Source: Stenotrophomonas rhizophila
Lineage (GTDB): Bacteria; Pseudomonadota; Gammaproteobacteria; Xanthomonadales; Xanthomonadaceae
Direction: 5' to 3'
Assembly: GCF_020857975.1 (NCBI RefSeq)
Contig: NZ_JACWUO010000001.1
Coordinates: 372,001-436,000, forward strand
Length of the DNA: 64,000 nucleotides
Under the pieces are notes generated by a model. The model saw only the letters and a program-made list of their open reading frames with translations. It did no database searches and was not told where the DNA came from. Each line of letters opens with the position of its first letter. The stretch's first letter is position 1. Both the position numbers and the translations under genes were made by a program. Below, piece by piece: positions 37,088 to 46,972 of the stretch.

Positions 37088-38500
37088 TCAGGTCTTGTTG
37101 ATCACCGCATTGCGACGGCCATAGGCGAAGTAGGCGACCAGGCCCAGCAGGTTCCAGGCCAGGAAATACAGCTGGGTCTTGCTCGGCAGGCTGAAGAACA
37201 GGTACACGCAACCGATCACCGCCAGCGGGCCCACCACATACGCCAGCGGCGTGCGGAACTTGCGCACCCGGTCCGGCTCGCGTTTGCGCAGCACCACCAG
37301 GCACAACCCCACCGCGGTGAACGCGGCCAGGGTACCGGCATTGGCCAGCGCGGCGATCTCGTCCAGGCGGGCCACACCGGCCAACGCGGCCACCAGCACC
37401 GCGGTGAACAGCGTGGTGGCGATCGGCGTACCGGTGCGCGCGCTGACCTTGGACAGGCTGCGCGGCAACAGGCCGTCGCGCGACATGACGAAGAAGATCC
37501 GGCTCTGCCCGTACAGGAAGGCCAGCAGCACCGTCGGCAGCGCGATCACCGCCGCCGCGCCGATCCACTTGGCCGCACCAGGGCTGCCCAGCTCGCGCAG
37601 GATCAGCGCCAGCGGCTCGGCGCTCTGGCCGAAGATGGTGTAGCTCATCGCCCCCACCGCAGCCAACGCCACCAGCACGTAGATGATGGTGCAGCCGACC
37701 ATCGAGCCGATGATGCCGATGGCCAGGTCGCGGTCGGGCTTCTTGGTTTCCTCGGCCGCGGTGGAGATCGCATCGAAGCCGTAGAAGGCGAAGAAGATGA
37801 TCGCCGCCGCGGCCATCACCCCGTGCTCGACGCCATCGGCGCCCAGCGACTTGGCAAAGCCGAACGGCATGAACGGGTCCATGTGGCCGCTGTCGAACTC
37901 CGGCAGCGCGATGGCCACGAACACGGTCAGCGCGATGATCTTGACCACCACCAGCACTGCGTTGAGGGTGGCGCTTTCCTTGGTGCCGGCCATCAGCATG
38001 CCGGCGACCACGAAGGTGATCAGCACCGCCGGCAGGTTGATGAAGCCGCCTTCCACGTGCGGGCCGGCCGTGAGCATCAACGGCAGGTCGATGCCCCAGC
38101 CATGCAGGAAGCCCACCGCGTAACCGGACCACCCGACCGCCACCGTACTGACTACCAGCGAGTACTCCAGGATCAGGCTCCAGCCCACCACCCAGGCCAC
38201 CACCTCGCCGAGTGCGGCGTAGCTGTAGGTATAGGCGCTGCCGGCGGCCGGCATCATCGTGGCCAGCTCGGCGTAGGACAGCGCCGCGCACGCGCACACC
38301 GCACCGGCGATGGCAAAGGAGATCAATACCGCCGGGCCGGCCAGGTTGGCGCCCACCCCGATCAGGGTGTAGATGCCGGTACCGACGATGGCGCCGATGC
38401 CCAGCGCGATCAGGTGCGGCCAGCTCAGGGTCGGGATCAGCTGCCTGCCGGCTTCGTGGACGGTGACTTGGTCTAGGGACTTGCGCCGGAGCAGTGACAT
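37088..38500 (-). CDS. Amino acid permease, APC family
   Basis: 470 residues, 12 predicted helices, close to the cationic-amino-acid-transporter / YfnA branch. It begins MSLLRRKSLDQV, typical of this group. Next come HLIALGIGAIVGTGIYTLIGVGA (helix 1 with the GIG substrate motif), AALSYAELATMMPAAGSAYTYSYAALGE and FFAFYGFDAISTAAEETKKPDRDLAIGI. The exact amino acid carried cannot be told from sequence. The gene lies alone between SMAG repeats and a 252-base gap (38501-38752), in which I see no gene. Confidence 0.87.
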   Translation of the reverse strand: MSLLRRKSLDQVTVHEAGRQLIPTLSWPHLIALGIGAIVGTGIYTLIGVGANLAGPAVLISFAIAGAVCACAALSYAELATMMPAAGSAYTYSYAALGEVVAWVVGWSLILEYSLVVSTVAVGWSGYAVGFLHGWGIDLPLMLTAGPHVEGGFINLPAVLITFVVAGMLMAGTKESATLNAVLVVVKIIALTVFVAIALPEFDSGHMDPFMPFGFAKSLGADGVEHGVMAAAAIIFFAFYGFDAISTAAEETKKPDRDLAIGIIGSMVGCTIIYVLVALAAVGAMSYTIFGQSAEPLALILRELGSPGAAKWIGAAAVIALPTVLLAFLYGQSRIFFVMSRDGLLPRSLSKVSARTGTPIATTLFTAVLVAALAGVARLDEIAALANAGTLAAFTAVGLCLVVLRKREPDRVRKFRTPLAYVVGPLAVIGCVYLFFSLPSKTQLYFLAWNLLGLVAYFAYGRRNAVINKT

Positions 38501-38752
38501 GGGGCCTCGCGGTGGATGACTGTTAACGACAAGTCTGCGAGTTTTACCGAACGCGGTGCCGCATTACTACTGCCAAGCGTCCCCGCCCCTGAAACGGAAC
38601 GCCTGACCAGGGAAAGGGTGACGAAACCGGCACAAAGAACGTCGACGCGATCCCAATGGCGGCTGGAGCGGCGATCCGCCGCAGGCGTGCCCCATCGCGC
38701 CGGCGGCATGCCGGCACTGTGGCCAGGGGCGGCCGGGCAGGCCGGCCTGTCT

Positions 38753-39748
<996 letters not shown>

Positions 39749-39871
39749 GGGACAGCTCCGGAGCGGGGGAGGGGACAGGCCGCCAGCAGCGGCCCGGAGG
39801 CACAGCATCCTCCGCTGTACCATGTGGATAAACCGCTGTTGACCGCATCCACCTTGAAGGCAGGCTTCACA

Positions 39872-40774
39872 ATGTCCGCGCATCCCCCGTTGTCCGCCGT
39901 GGTCGCCTTTGCCCGGGTCGCCGACCATGCCAGCTTCAGCCGCGCCGCCGACGCGCTGGGCGTATCGCCCTCGGCGTTGTCGCAGACCGTGCGCGCGCTG
40001 GAGGCACGCATGGGCGTGCGCCTGCTGCACCGGACCACGCGGCGGGTGACCCTGACCGAACATGGCGCACGCTTCCTGGAGCGGGTTCGCGGCGGGCTGG
40101 CGCAGATCGAGGCGGCGTTCGAGGACCTGGACGCGGTCCGCGCGGTGCCGGCCGGCAAGCTGCGCATCAACCTGCCGCACTACGCCGCCGAACTGCTGGT
40201 GCTGCCGCACCTGCCCGGCTTCCTGGCGCGGTATCCCCAGGTGGAGGTGGAGCTGTTCGTCGAGCCGGCCCTGGTGGACCTGCTGGCGGGCGGTTTCGAC
40301 GCCGGCATCCGCCTGGGCGAAAGCCTGGCCCGGGACATGATCGCCGTGCCGATCGGCCCACGCGAACGCCAGGTGGTGGTGGCCAGCCCGGATTACCTGG
40401 CCCGCCATGGCCGGCCGCAGACCCCGGCCGAACTGGTCGGGCACGCCTGCATCGTGCTACGGCGCAGCAACGGCCGGTTGATGCCGTGGGAATTCACCCG
40501 CGACGGCCGCGACCTGCAGGTGGAGGTCAGCGGCCCGCTGGTGTTCAACGACAGCGCCCTGATCCATGTCGCCGCGCGCGCCGGCATGGGCATGGCCCAG
40601 GGTTTCGAGGCGCTGATGGCCCCCGATATCGCCGCCGGGCGGCTGTGCAGTCTGCTGCAGGACTGGCAGCAGCCGTTCGCCGGCTTCCACCTGTATTACC
40701 CCGCACGCGAGCAGATGGCGCCGAAGCTGCGGGTGTTCATCGACCACCTGCGCCAGGCGGCACAGGCAGGTTGA
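39872..40774 (+). CDS. LysR family transcriptional regulator
   Basis: 300 residues. The winged helix-turn-helix occupies the first 60 residues ([56 protein letters not shown]), followed by a two-lobed substrate-binding domain. It is of the CrgA-like type with [16 protein letters not shown] and [12 protein letters not shown]. It is divergent from the aldo/keto reductase gene. Autoregulation and control of that gene from the 123-base spacer are the usual arrangement. The effector is unknown. Confidence 0.92.
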   Translation: MSAHPPLSAVVAFARVADHASFSRAADALGVSPSALSQTVRALEARMGVRLLHRTTRRVTLTEHGARFLERVRGGLAQIEAAFEDLDAVRAVPAGKLRINLPHYAAELLVLPHLPGFLARYPQVEVELFVEPALVDLLAGGFDAGIRLGESLARDMIAVPIGPRERQVVVASPDYLARHGRPQTPAELVGHACIVLRRSNGRLMPWEFTRDGRDLQVEVSGPLVFNDSALIHVAARAGMGMAQGFEALMAPDIAAGRLCSLLQDWQQPFAGFHLYYPAREQMAPKLRVFIDHLRQAAQAG

Positions 40775-40783
40775 GGCGGCGTA

Positions 40784-41155
40784 TCAGCCGGCCGCGTCGA
40801 CCGGCACCGCACGGATCACCGCGCGCAGCCAGGCATCGTCCTGTGGCAGCCCATGCGGGTAGACCACCCGGGTGTCGTCGGGAAATTTCTTGCAGCGCAG
40901 GATGCCGTCGGCATCGAACAACCGCCAGCCCTGCGCGGCATCCTCGGCCTCGCTGATGCGCCGGCGCAGGGCCAGCGCCAGGCTGGCCTGGCAATCGAAC
41001 ACGCAGGCGTGCAGGTCGATCCGGTCCAGCGGGCGCAGCCCGGCGACGATGCGGGTGACCGCCGGGTCGGCCAGATCGACCCGGCCGGTGCCCATGCCGA
41101 GCAGCCGCTCGTCATGGCCGGCCAGGTGCTGCACGAAGTACACGGGCACGGGCAT
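40784..41155 (-). CDS. Hypothetical protein, 123 residues
   Basis: The ATG at 41155 has a good Shine-Dalgarno (GAGGAAC). No signal peptide or membrane helix. The sequence is soluble and Asp-, Arg- and Leu-rich, with two Cys near the middle (HACVFDC) and CKKFPDD before a conserved-looking end (VVYPHGLPQDDAWLRAVI). I do not recognise a family. It converges with the LysR gene, stops being 10 bases apart. Confidence 0.6.
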   Translation of the reverse strand: MPVPVYFVQHLAGHDERLLGMGTGRVDLADPAVTRIVAGLRPLDRIDLHACVFDCQASLALALRRRISEAEDAAQGWRLFDADGILRCKKFPDDTRVVYPHGLPQDDAWLRAVIRAVPVDAAG

Positions 41156-41328
41156 CGGTTCCTCGCGGTGGCGCCGGTACGGCGACCGTTGGCGCCGATT
41201 GGACACCGGGTGGCGATGCAGGGGAATCCAAACGTATGAATCGCCCCGGCCCGCATGGTTGATGCAGCCTATTTCCAGCCCACCCCGGCACCGTGCCGGG
41301 CCCGGCGCATCGCTGCGGCGGCAAGGCG

Positions 41329-41985
41329 TCAGCCACTTACGCCGAGGCGCACGCCAAAACCGACCAGGAAGATTCCTGCCACGCGCGCCATCCAAACCCC
41401 TACACGCGGACGCTGGAGAATCTGACGGCGCAACAGGTTGCCCACCCCGATCAGCACCGAGCAGTACGCCAGCCCCATGACGAAGATGATCATTGCCATG
41501 GTCGAAAACGTCAGCATTCCCTGGTGCCGGGCCGGGTCGATGAACAACGGCAGGAAGGCCATGTAGAAAATGATCGCCTTGGGGTTGAGCAGGTTGATCA
41601 GTACCGCCTGGCGGAAGTAGTGGCCCGGCTGCAGGCGGATGCCGCCTTCGCTGCCGCCCTTGCGCGCCGGGCGCAGCAGGCCGATACCGATCCACACCAG
41701 GTAGGCCACGCCCAGGTACTGCACTGCGTGGAACACCAGCGGGTTGGCCTTGAGCAGCGCGGCCACCCCGGCCACCGCCAGCCACATCAGGATCTGGTCG
41801 CCCAGCAGCAGCCCGAACAGGGCGGTATAGCCGCCGCGCACGCCGCCACGCCCGGTTGCGGTGAGCAGGGTGAAGGTGCCCGGGCCGGGCAGGGCCAGGA
41901 ACACCAGCACGGCGGCAACGAAGGTCCACAGATCCTGGATGCCCATCCACGGCATGGCGACGACTCGACTACGGGGGAGCGCCAT
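41329..41985 (-). CDS. LysE/RhtB family amino acid exporter
   Basis: 218 residues, six helices. The LysE family start is DLWTFVAAVLVFLALPGPGTFTLLT. GYTALFGLLLGDQILMWLAVAG, AVQYLGVAYLVWIGIGLLR and AVLINLLNPKAIIFYMAFLPLFI are family blocks. The likely start may be the ATG at 41955 or 41946 rather than 41985, since none has a clear Shine-Dalgarno. The substrate is unknown. Confidence 0.88.
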   Translation of the reverse strand: MALPRSRVVAMPWMGIQDLWTFVAAVLVFLALPGPGTFTLLTATGRGGVRGGYTALFGLLLGDQILMWLAVAGVAALLKANPLVFHAVQYLGVAYLVWIGIGLLRPARKGGSEGGIRLQPGHYFRQAVLINLLNPKAIIFYMAFLPLFIDPARHQGMLTFSTMAMIIFVMGLAYCSVLIGVGNLLRRQILQRPRVGVWMARVAGIFLVGFGVRLGVSG

Positions 41986-42015
41986 TGTCGGGCACCGGCG
42001 CGGTTGCCGATAGCG

Positions 42016-42939
42016 TCAGCGCGCGCTGTGCGGCAGGTGCTCCAGCAGCGGGTGCAGGCGCTGTTCCAACAGCGCATGCAGTTGCCGGATCGCCGGCGAG
42101 AACTGCTTGCGGTGCGGGCACACCAGATTCAACGGCAGGCTGTCGCCGGCGCCGTCCAGCAGCACCTGCAGGCGTCCGGCGCGCACGTCGGCGCACACAT
42201 CCAGCCAGGACTTGAACACGATGCCTTCGCCGGCCACCGCCCAGCGCCGCACCACGTCGGCGTCGTCGCAGACCATGTTGCCGCGCACCGGCACCACCAC
42301 CCGGCGCCCGTCCACCTCGAAGTGCCAGCGGTCGTAGGCACGCCCGGCCAGCTGGTACAGCAGACAGTTGTGGTCCTTCAGCGCCTCCAGGCTCTGCGGC
42401 GCGCCATGCCGGGCCAGGTAGCCGGGCGAGGCGGCCAGCACCCGGCGGTTGCCCGGCAGCAGCGGCAGCGCGACATAGCTGGCGTTGTCGAAGCGGCCCA
42501 GGCGGAAGGCGACGTCGACCGGGTCGCGGAACACATCGGCGACCTGGTCGGACAGGTGCAGGCGCAGCTGCAGCCTGGGGTGCGCGCTGCGGAATTCGGT
42601 CAGCCAGGGCAGCAGCAGGTTGCGGCCCAGGTCCGACGGCGCGGCCAGCTGCAGCACCCCGCGCAGTTCGGCGTCCTCGCCGCGCACCCGCGCCTGGCCT
42701 TCGCTGAGCGTGGCCAGCACGTCCTGCGCGTAGGGCAGGTACAGCGCGCCTTCGGCGGTCAGGCGCAGGCTGCGGGTGGAACGCACGAACAGGCGCAGGT
42801 CCAGCTCGCGCTCCAGCCGCGCCACGGCCGCGGCGACCTGGCCGGGCAGCAGGTCGGCTTCGCGCGCGGCATTGGAGAAGCTGCCCAGCGCGGCGGTACG
42901 GACGAACAGGGCGAGGTCGTCGATGCGGACCATTTTCAT
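42016..42939 (-). CDS. LysR family transcriptional regulator
   Basis: 307 residues. The DNA-binding domain (LALFVRTAALGSFSNAAREADLLPGQVAAAVARLERELDLRLFVRSTRSLRLTAEG) is followed by the effector domain with GVLQLAAPSDLGRNLLLPWL and RDPVDVAFRLGRF, resembling the AaeR/DmlR-like subgroup. It is divergent from the neighbouring dehydrogenase gene, with a 91-base spacer, and is its likely regulator. Confidence 0.92.
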   Translation of the reverse strand: MKMVRIDDLALFVRTAALGSFSNAAREADLLPGQVAAAVARLERELDLRLFVRSTRSLRLTAEGALYLPYAQDVLATLSEGQARVRGEDAELRGVLQLAAPSDLGRNLLLPWLTEFRSAHPRLQLRLHLSDQVADVFRDPVDVAFRLGRFDNASYVALPLLPGNRRVLAASPGYLARHGAPQSLEALKDHNCLLYQLAGRAYDRWHFEVDGRRVVVPVRGNMVCDDADVVRRWAVAGEGIVFKSWLDVCADVRAGRLQVLLDGAGDSLPLNLVCPHRKQFSPAIRQLHALLEQRLHPLLEHLPHSAR

Positions 42940-43030
42940 TCCTGCAGTGAAAGTGCTGCCCGATTCTGCGCCTTACTGCGGCGCCGGGTGAAGCGCAGGC
43001 TGTGCATCCTCCCCAACGGACCTGCCCCCA

Positions 43031-44038
43031 ATGAAAGCTGTCGCCTATACCCAGCATGGCCTGCCGATCACCGACCCGCGCGCGCTGCAGGACATCACCC
43101 TGCCGATCCCCGACCCGGGCCCGCGCGACCTGCGCGTGCAGGTCCGGGCGATCTCGGTCAACCCGGTGGATACCAAGGTGCGCAACGGCGTGGCCGTCAG
43201 CGAACCGCGCGTGCTGGGTTGGGACGCGGTCGGCGTGGTCGATGCGGTCGGCGCCGGGGTGAGCCTGTTCAAGGTCGGCGATGCGGTGTTCTACGCCGGC
43301 GCGATCGGCCGCGCCGGCAGCAATGCCGAGTACCAGCTGGTGGATGAGCGCATCGTCGGGCACAAGCCGGCCAGCCTGGACGATGCCGCCGCCGCGGCCT
43401 TGCCGCTGACCGCGATCACCGCCTGGGAACTGCTGTTCGACCGCCTGCGCATCCCCGAAGGCGGTGGCGATGGCCAGACCCTGCTGGTGATCGGTGCGGC
43501 CGGCGGGGTCGGTTCGATCCTGGTGCAACTGGCCCGCCAGCTGACCGGCCTGACCGTGATCGGCACCGCCTCGCGCCCGGCTACCCAGGACTGGGTGTAT
43601 GGCCTGGGCGCGCACCACGTGATCGACCATTCGCAGCCGCTCGGCGACGGCCTGCAGCGGCTGGGCATCGCCGCTGTCGAGCATGTGGCCAGCCTGACCC
43701 ACACCGACCAGCACTACGACCAGATCGTGGCCGCACTGGCGCCGCAGGGCCAGCTGGCGCTGATCGACGATCCCGGCCAGCTGGACGTGATGGCGCTCAA
43801 GCGCAAGAGCCTGTCGCTGCACTGGGAGTCGATGTTCACCCGCTCCAGCTTCGACACCCCGGACCTGCAGCGCCAGCACGAGCTGCTCGAACGCGTCGCG
43901 GCGCTGGTCGATGCCGGCGTGCTGCGTACCACCCTGGGCGAGCACTACGGCCGCATCAATGCCGCCAACCTGCGCCAGGCGCACGCCCTGATCGAGAGCC
44001 ACCGCGCGCGCGGCAAGCTGGTGCTCGAAGGCTTCTGA
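43031..44038 (+). CDS. Medium-chain dehydrogenase/reductase, zinc-type alcohol dehydrogenase-like (quinone oxidoreductase branch)
   Basis: 335 residues. GroES-like N-terminus (MKAVAYTQHGLPITDP, VRAISVNPVDTKVRNG, LGWDAVGVVDAVGAGVSLFKVGD). The NADPH-binding Rossmann fold has LLVIGAAGGVGSILVQLAR. There is no structural-zinc cysteine cluster, so despite the family name it probably acts as a zinc-free NADPH:quinone or enone reductase. It pairs with the divergent LysR gene. Confidence 0.88.
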   Translation: MKAVAYTQHGLPITDPRALQDITLPIPDPGPRDLRVQVRAISVNPVDTKVRNGVAVSEPRVLGWDAVGVVDAVGAGVSLFKVGDAVFYAGAIGRAGSNAEYQLVDERIVGHKPASLDDAAAAALPLTAITAWELLFDRLRIPEGGGDGQTLLVIGAAGGVGSILVQLARQLTGLTVIGTASRPATQDWVYGLGAHHVIDHSQPLGDGLQRLGIAAVEHVASLTHTDQHYDQIVAALAPQGQLALIDDPGQLDVMALKRKSLSLHWESMFTRSSFDTPDLQRQHELLERVAALVDAGVLRTTLGEHYGRINAANLRQAHALIESHRARGKLVLEGF

Positions 44039-44147
44039 CGATCAGCGGCGCGGGCCGGCCCGCGCCTGCCCGGGGCGCAGCTGTTGGGCGCCTGTGATCG
44101 GTACGCAGGCGCAGCCAATGAGACCGGCTGCGCCTACACTTGCGTGC

Positions 44148-45731
44148 ATGCAAACCCAATTCCTGATCCTCGGCGGCCTGGTCTGTGCCGTCCTCGTCCT
44201 GCAGCTGGTGGCCATGCTGCGGCGTTCCCAGCATGGCGGCCTGGAACAGGCGCTGCGCGATGAGGCGCGGGTGGGCCGCAGCGAGCTGCGCGAGCAGCTC
44301 GAAGGACTGGGGCGGCAGCAGGATGCGCGGCTGGAAACCTTCGCGCGCGCGCTGACCGACCTGTCCACCCGCACCGACCAGCGCCTGGACCTGCTGCGCG
44401 ATGCGCTGGGCGAAGACGCACGCCGGGCGCGCGAGGAAGGCACCCAGGCCCAGCAGCGCACCGGCGAACTGCTGGCGCTGCGCCTGCAGGAGGTGCGCGC
44501 GCAGCTGGAGGCATTCGGCCAGCAGCAGCAGGCGCGGATCGAGGCGTTCGGCCAGCAGCTGGTCGAGCTGACCGGCCGCACCGATGTGCACATGGCCGCG
44601 CTGCGCCAGGCCCTGGCCGACGATGCGCGGTTGGGCCGCGAGGAAGCCGGGCAGTCGCAGCAGCGCCTGGCCGAGTCGCTGGGCCTGCGCCTGCAGGAGC
44701 TGACCCAGCGCAACGAACAGCGCATCGGCGAGATGCGCAGCACGCTGGAACAGCAACTCAACGCCCTGCAGGCCGACAACGCGCAGAAGCTCGAACAGAT
44801 CCGGGTGACCGTCGACGAGAAGCTGCAGACCACCCTGGAGACCCGCCTGGGCGCGTCGTTCCAGCTGGTCTCCGAACGCCTGGAGCAGGTCCAGCGCGGG
44901 CTGGGCGAAATGCAGCAGCTGGCCACCGGCGTGGGCGATCTCAAGCGCGTGCTGAGCAACGTCAAGAACCGTGGCAGCTGGGGCGAAGTGCAGCTGGACA
45001 ACATCCTCGAGCAGACCCTGACCCAGGAGCAGTACGCGCGCGCGGTGAAGGTGCGCCCGGACAGCGGGGAGATCGTCGACATCGCCGTGCGCCTGCCCGG
45101 GCGTGGCCACGAAGACACCCCGGTGTGGCTGCCGATCGATTCCAAGTTCCCGCGCGAGGACTACGAACGCCTGCTCGATGCGCAGGAGCAGGGCGACGTC
45201 GAGGGCGTGCGGGTGCAGGGCGCGCAGCTGGAGCGCGCGATCCGCATCCAGGCCAAGTCGATCAGCGACAAGTACATCGCCCCGCCGCATACCACCGATT
45301 TCGCGGTGATGTTCCTGCCCACCGAAGGGCTGTATGCCGAAGTGATCCGCCGGCCCGGGCTGGTCGACCTGCTGCAGCGCGAGCACCGCGTGGTGGTGGC
45401 CGGGCCGACCACCGTCACCGCGCTGCTCAACAGCCTGCAGATGGGCTTCCGCACGCTGGCGATCGAACGCCGTTCCAGCGAAGTGTGGGGCCTGCTGGGC
45501 GCGGTCAAGAGCGAGTTCGGCAAGTTCGCCGGCATCCTGGAAAAGGCCGAAAAGCAGATCACCACGGTCGGCCGCAGCCTGGGCGAAGCCAGCCGCAAGA
45601 CGCGCACCATCGAGCGCCGCCTGCGCGGGGTGGAGACGCTGGGCACCGAACAGTCCCAGGACCTGCTCGGCGATATCGCCGGCGAGGACGAGGACAGCGC
45701 GGCCGACGAGGCCGAGGGGACGCAGGACTGA
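44148..45731 (+). CDS. rmuC: DNA recombination protein RmuC
   Basis: About 527 residues. One N-terminal membrane helix (QFLILGGLVCAVLVLQLVAML) is followed by a long coiled coil rich in Gln, Arg and Leu (about residues 30-280). The conserved RmuC nuclease-like domain (about 280-500) has NVKNRGSWGEVQLDNILEQTL, LPIDSKFPREDYERLLDA and DFAVMFLPTEGLYAEVIRRPGL. RmuC limits inversions between short repeats in E. coli. The acidic C-terminus (GEDEDSAADEAEG) is variable. The ATG at 44148 is preferred over an in-frame upstream ATG without family similarity. Confidence 0.9.
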   Translation: MQTQFLILGGLVCAVLVLQLVAMLRRSQHGGLEQALRDEARVGRSELREQLEGLGRQQDARLETFARALTDLSTRTDQRLDLLRDALGEDARRAREEGTQAQQRTGELLALRLQEVRAQLEAFGQQQQARIEAFGQQLVELTGRTDVHMAALRQALADDARLGREEAGQSQQRLAESLGLRLQELTQRNEQRIGEMRSTLEQQLNALQADNAQKLEQIRVTVDEKLQTTLETRLGASFQLVSERLEQVQRGLGEMQQLATGVGDLKRVLSNVKNRGSWGEVQLDNILEQTLTQEQYARAVKVRPDSGEIVDIAVRLPGRGHEDTPVWLPIDSKFPREDYERLLDAQEQGDVEGVRVQGAQLERAIRIQAKSISDKYIAPPHTTDFAVMFLPTEGLYAEVIRRPGLVDLLQREHRVVVAGPTTVTALLNSLQMGFRTLAIERRSSEVWGLLGAVKSEFGKFAGILEKAEKQITTVGRSLGEASRKTRTIERRLRGVETLGTEQSQDLLGDIAGEDEDSAADEAEGTQD

Positions 45732-45804
45732 CCACGCGCGGACATGCAACGCATGCCCCGGATCGCGCATGCTATGCCTCCTGCCGACCGTTCAAGGAAC
45801 CTGC

Positions 45805-46221
45805 ATGCGCCTGACCCTGTTGTTGCCCCTGCTGCTGGCGCTGGCCGGCTGTGCCAGCACGCCCCCCGCTCCGTCGCCGGGCACTGAGCTCTCCGATACG
45901 ACCGTGCCGGCCGCCGAAGCCGCTGCGCAGGCCGCCGCCGAGGCCGCCGCGGAAGCCGCCGCCGCCGCCACCTGCGCGGCCGAGGGCGGCACCCTGCAGG
46001 CACTGGGCCGCCTGCAACGCGAGCAATGCGTGGTGCGCTATGCCGACGCCGGCAAGGCCTGCAGGGCCAAGTCCGACTGCACCGGGCAGTGCCTGGCCAC
46101 GGCCGAAACCGCTGTCGGCGCCAAGGCGTCGGGCGTATGCCAGTCCGATGTCAGCCAGAACTTCGGCTGCCGCCAGCGCATCGACAAGGGTGTGGCGCAG
46201 GGCACGATCTGCGTCGACTGA
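45805..46221 (+). CDS. Small lipoprotein with alanine-rich repeat, function unknown
   Basis: 138 residues with a lipobox LLALAGC (Cys near residue 16). An Ala-Glu-rich stretch (AAEAAAQAAAEAAAEAAAAA, about residues 43-62) is probably a surface helix. The last 75 residues have six cysteines (in EQCVVRY, KACRAKSDCTGQCLA, GVCQSD, GCRQR, TICVD), which suggests a disulfide-bonded periplasmic or outer-membrane domain. I know no named family. It lies 60 bases upstream of the glutathione peroxidase gene, same strand. Confidence 0.7.
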   Translation: MRLTLLLPLLLALAGCASTPPAPSPGTELSDTTVPAAEAAAQAAAEAAAEAAAAATCAAEGGTLQALGRLQREQCVVRYADAGKACRAKSDCTGQCLATAETAVGAKASGVCQSDVSQNFGCRQRIDKGVAQGTICVD

Positions 46222-46281
46222 TCTTTCCCCGGGCACGGTCCCGCCGTGCCTTTCCCGATCCAACGCAAGGACATTCCCCCC

Positions 46282-46842
46282 GTGAGCCAGACCGTCTACG
46301 ACATCCCCGTCACCACCATCGAAGGCCAGCCGTCCTCGCTTGCGCACTACCGCGGCAAGGTGCTGCTGGTAGTCAATGTCGCCTCCAAGTGCGGCCTGAC
46401 CCCGCAGTACGAAGGGCTGCAGAAGCTGTACAGCGACAAGCAGGCCGCCGGCCTGGAAGTGCTGGGGTTCCCGGCCAACAACTTCCTGGCCCAGGAGCCG
46501 GGCAGCGAGGCGGAGATCCAGCAGTTCTGCCAGCTGGAATACAACGTCGGCTTCCCGTTGTTTGCCAAGATCAGCGTGGCCGGTGAGGACACCCACCCGC
46601 TGTACCAGCAGCTGACCGCCGCCCAGCCGGCCGCCACCGGCGAAGGCCCGATGCGCGAGAAGCTGCAGGGCGCGGTGGCCAAGTACCCCGAGCTGGTGGT
46701 CAACCCGGCGCCGGGCGTGCTGTGGAATTTCGAGAAGTTCCTGATCGGTCGCGACGGCCAGGTGGTGGCACGCTTCGCCCCGGACGTGACGGCCGACGAC
46801 GCGCGCCTGCTGGCTGCGGTCGACGCGGCACTGGCGGCCTGA
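46282..46842 (+). CDS. Glutathione peroxidase family protein
   Basis: 186 residues, reducing hydroperoxides with glutathione or thioredoxin. The catalytic Cys is in VNVASKCGLTPQYEGL, and the conserved Trp is in LWNFEKFLI. In the second motif, usually GFPCNQF, this protein has GFPANNF, so the resolving-type Cys is Ala and the catalytic Gln is Asn. The start is the GTG at 46282 (AAGGAC Shine-Dalgarno). An upstream in-frame ATG at 46246 is possible. A terminator follows directly. Confidence 0.9.
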   Translation: MSQTVYDIPVTTIEGQPSSLAHYRGKVLLVVNVASKCGLTPQYEGLQKLYSDKQAAGLEVLGFPANNFLAQEPGSEAEIQQFCQLEYNVGFPLFAKISVAGEDTHPLYQQLTAAQPAATGEGPMREKLQGAVAKYPELVVNPAPGVLWNFEKFLIGRDGQVVARFAPDVTADDARLLAAVDAALAA

Positions 46843-46863
46843 CCGGCGCCGGCGGGTAAATGG

Positions 46864-46893
46864 AAAAAGCCCCGCATTGGCGGGGCTTTTTTT
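46864..46893. terminator. Bidirectional terminator
   Basis: AAAAAGCCCCGC-ATTG-GCGGGGCTTTTTTT. The stem has T-runs when read on either strand, so it serves both glutathione peroxidase (plus) and mlaA (minus). Confidence 0.9.
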
Positions 46894-46930
46894 ATCGCAC
46901 TACGACCAACGGCCGTGGTCTACCGCTGCG

Positions 46931-46958
46931 GTGGGTACCGACCGTTGATCGGTACCCC
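46931..46958 (+). repeat. SMAG-like palindrome
   Basis: GTGGGTACCGACCGTTGATCGGTACCCC has the body of the family but GTGG instead of GTAG at the head. It lies at the 3' end of the mla operon. Confidence 0.5.
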
Positions 46959-46972
46959 GATCGGTACGCCGG

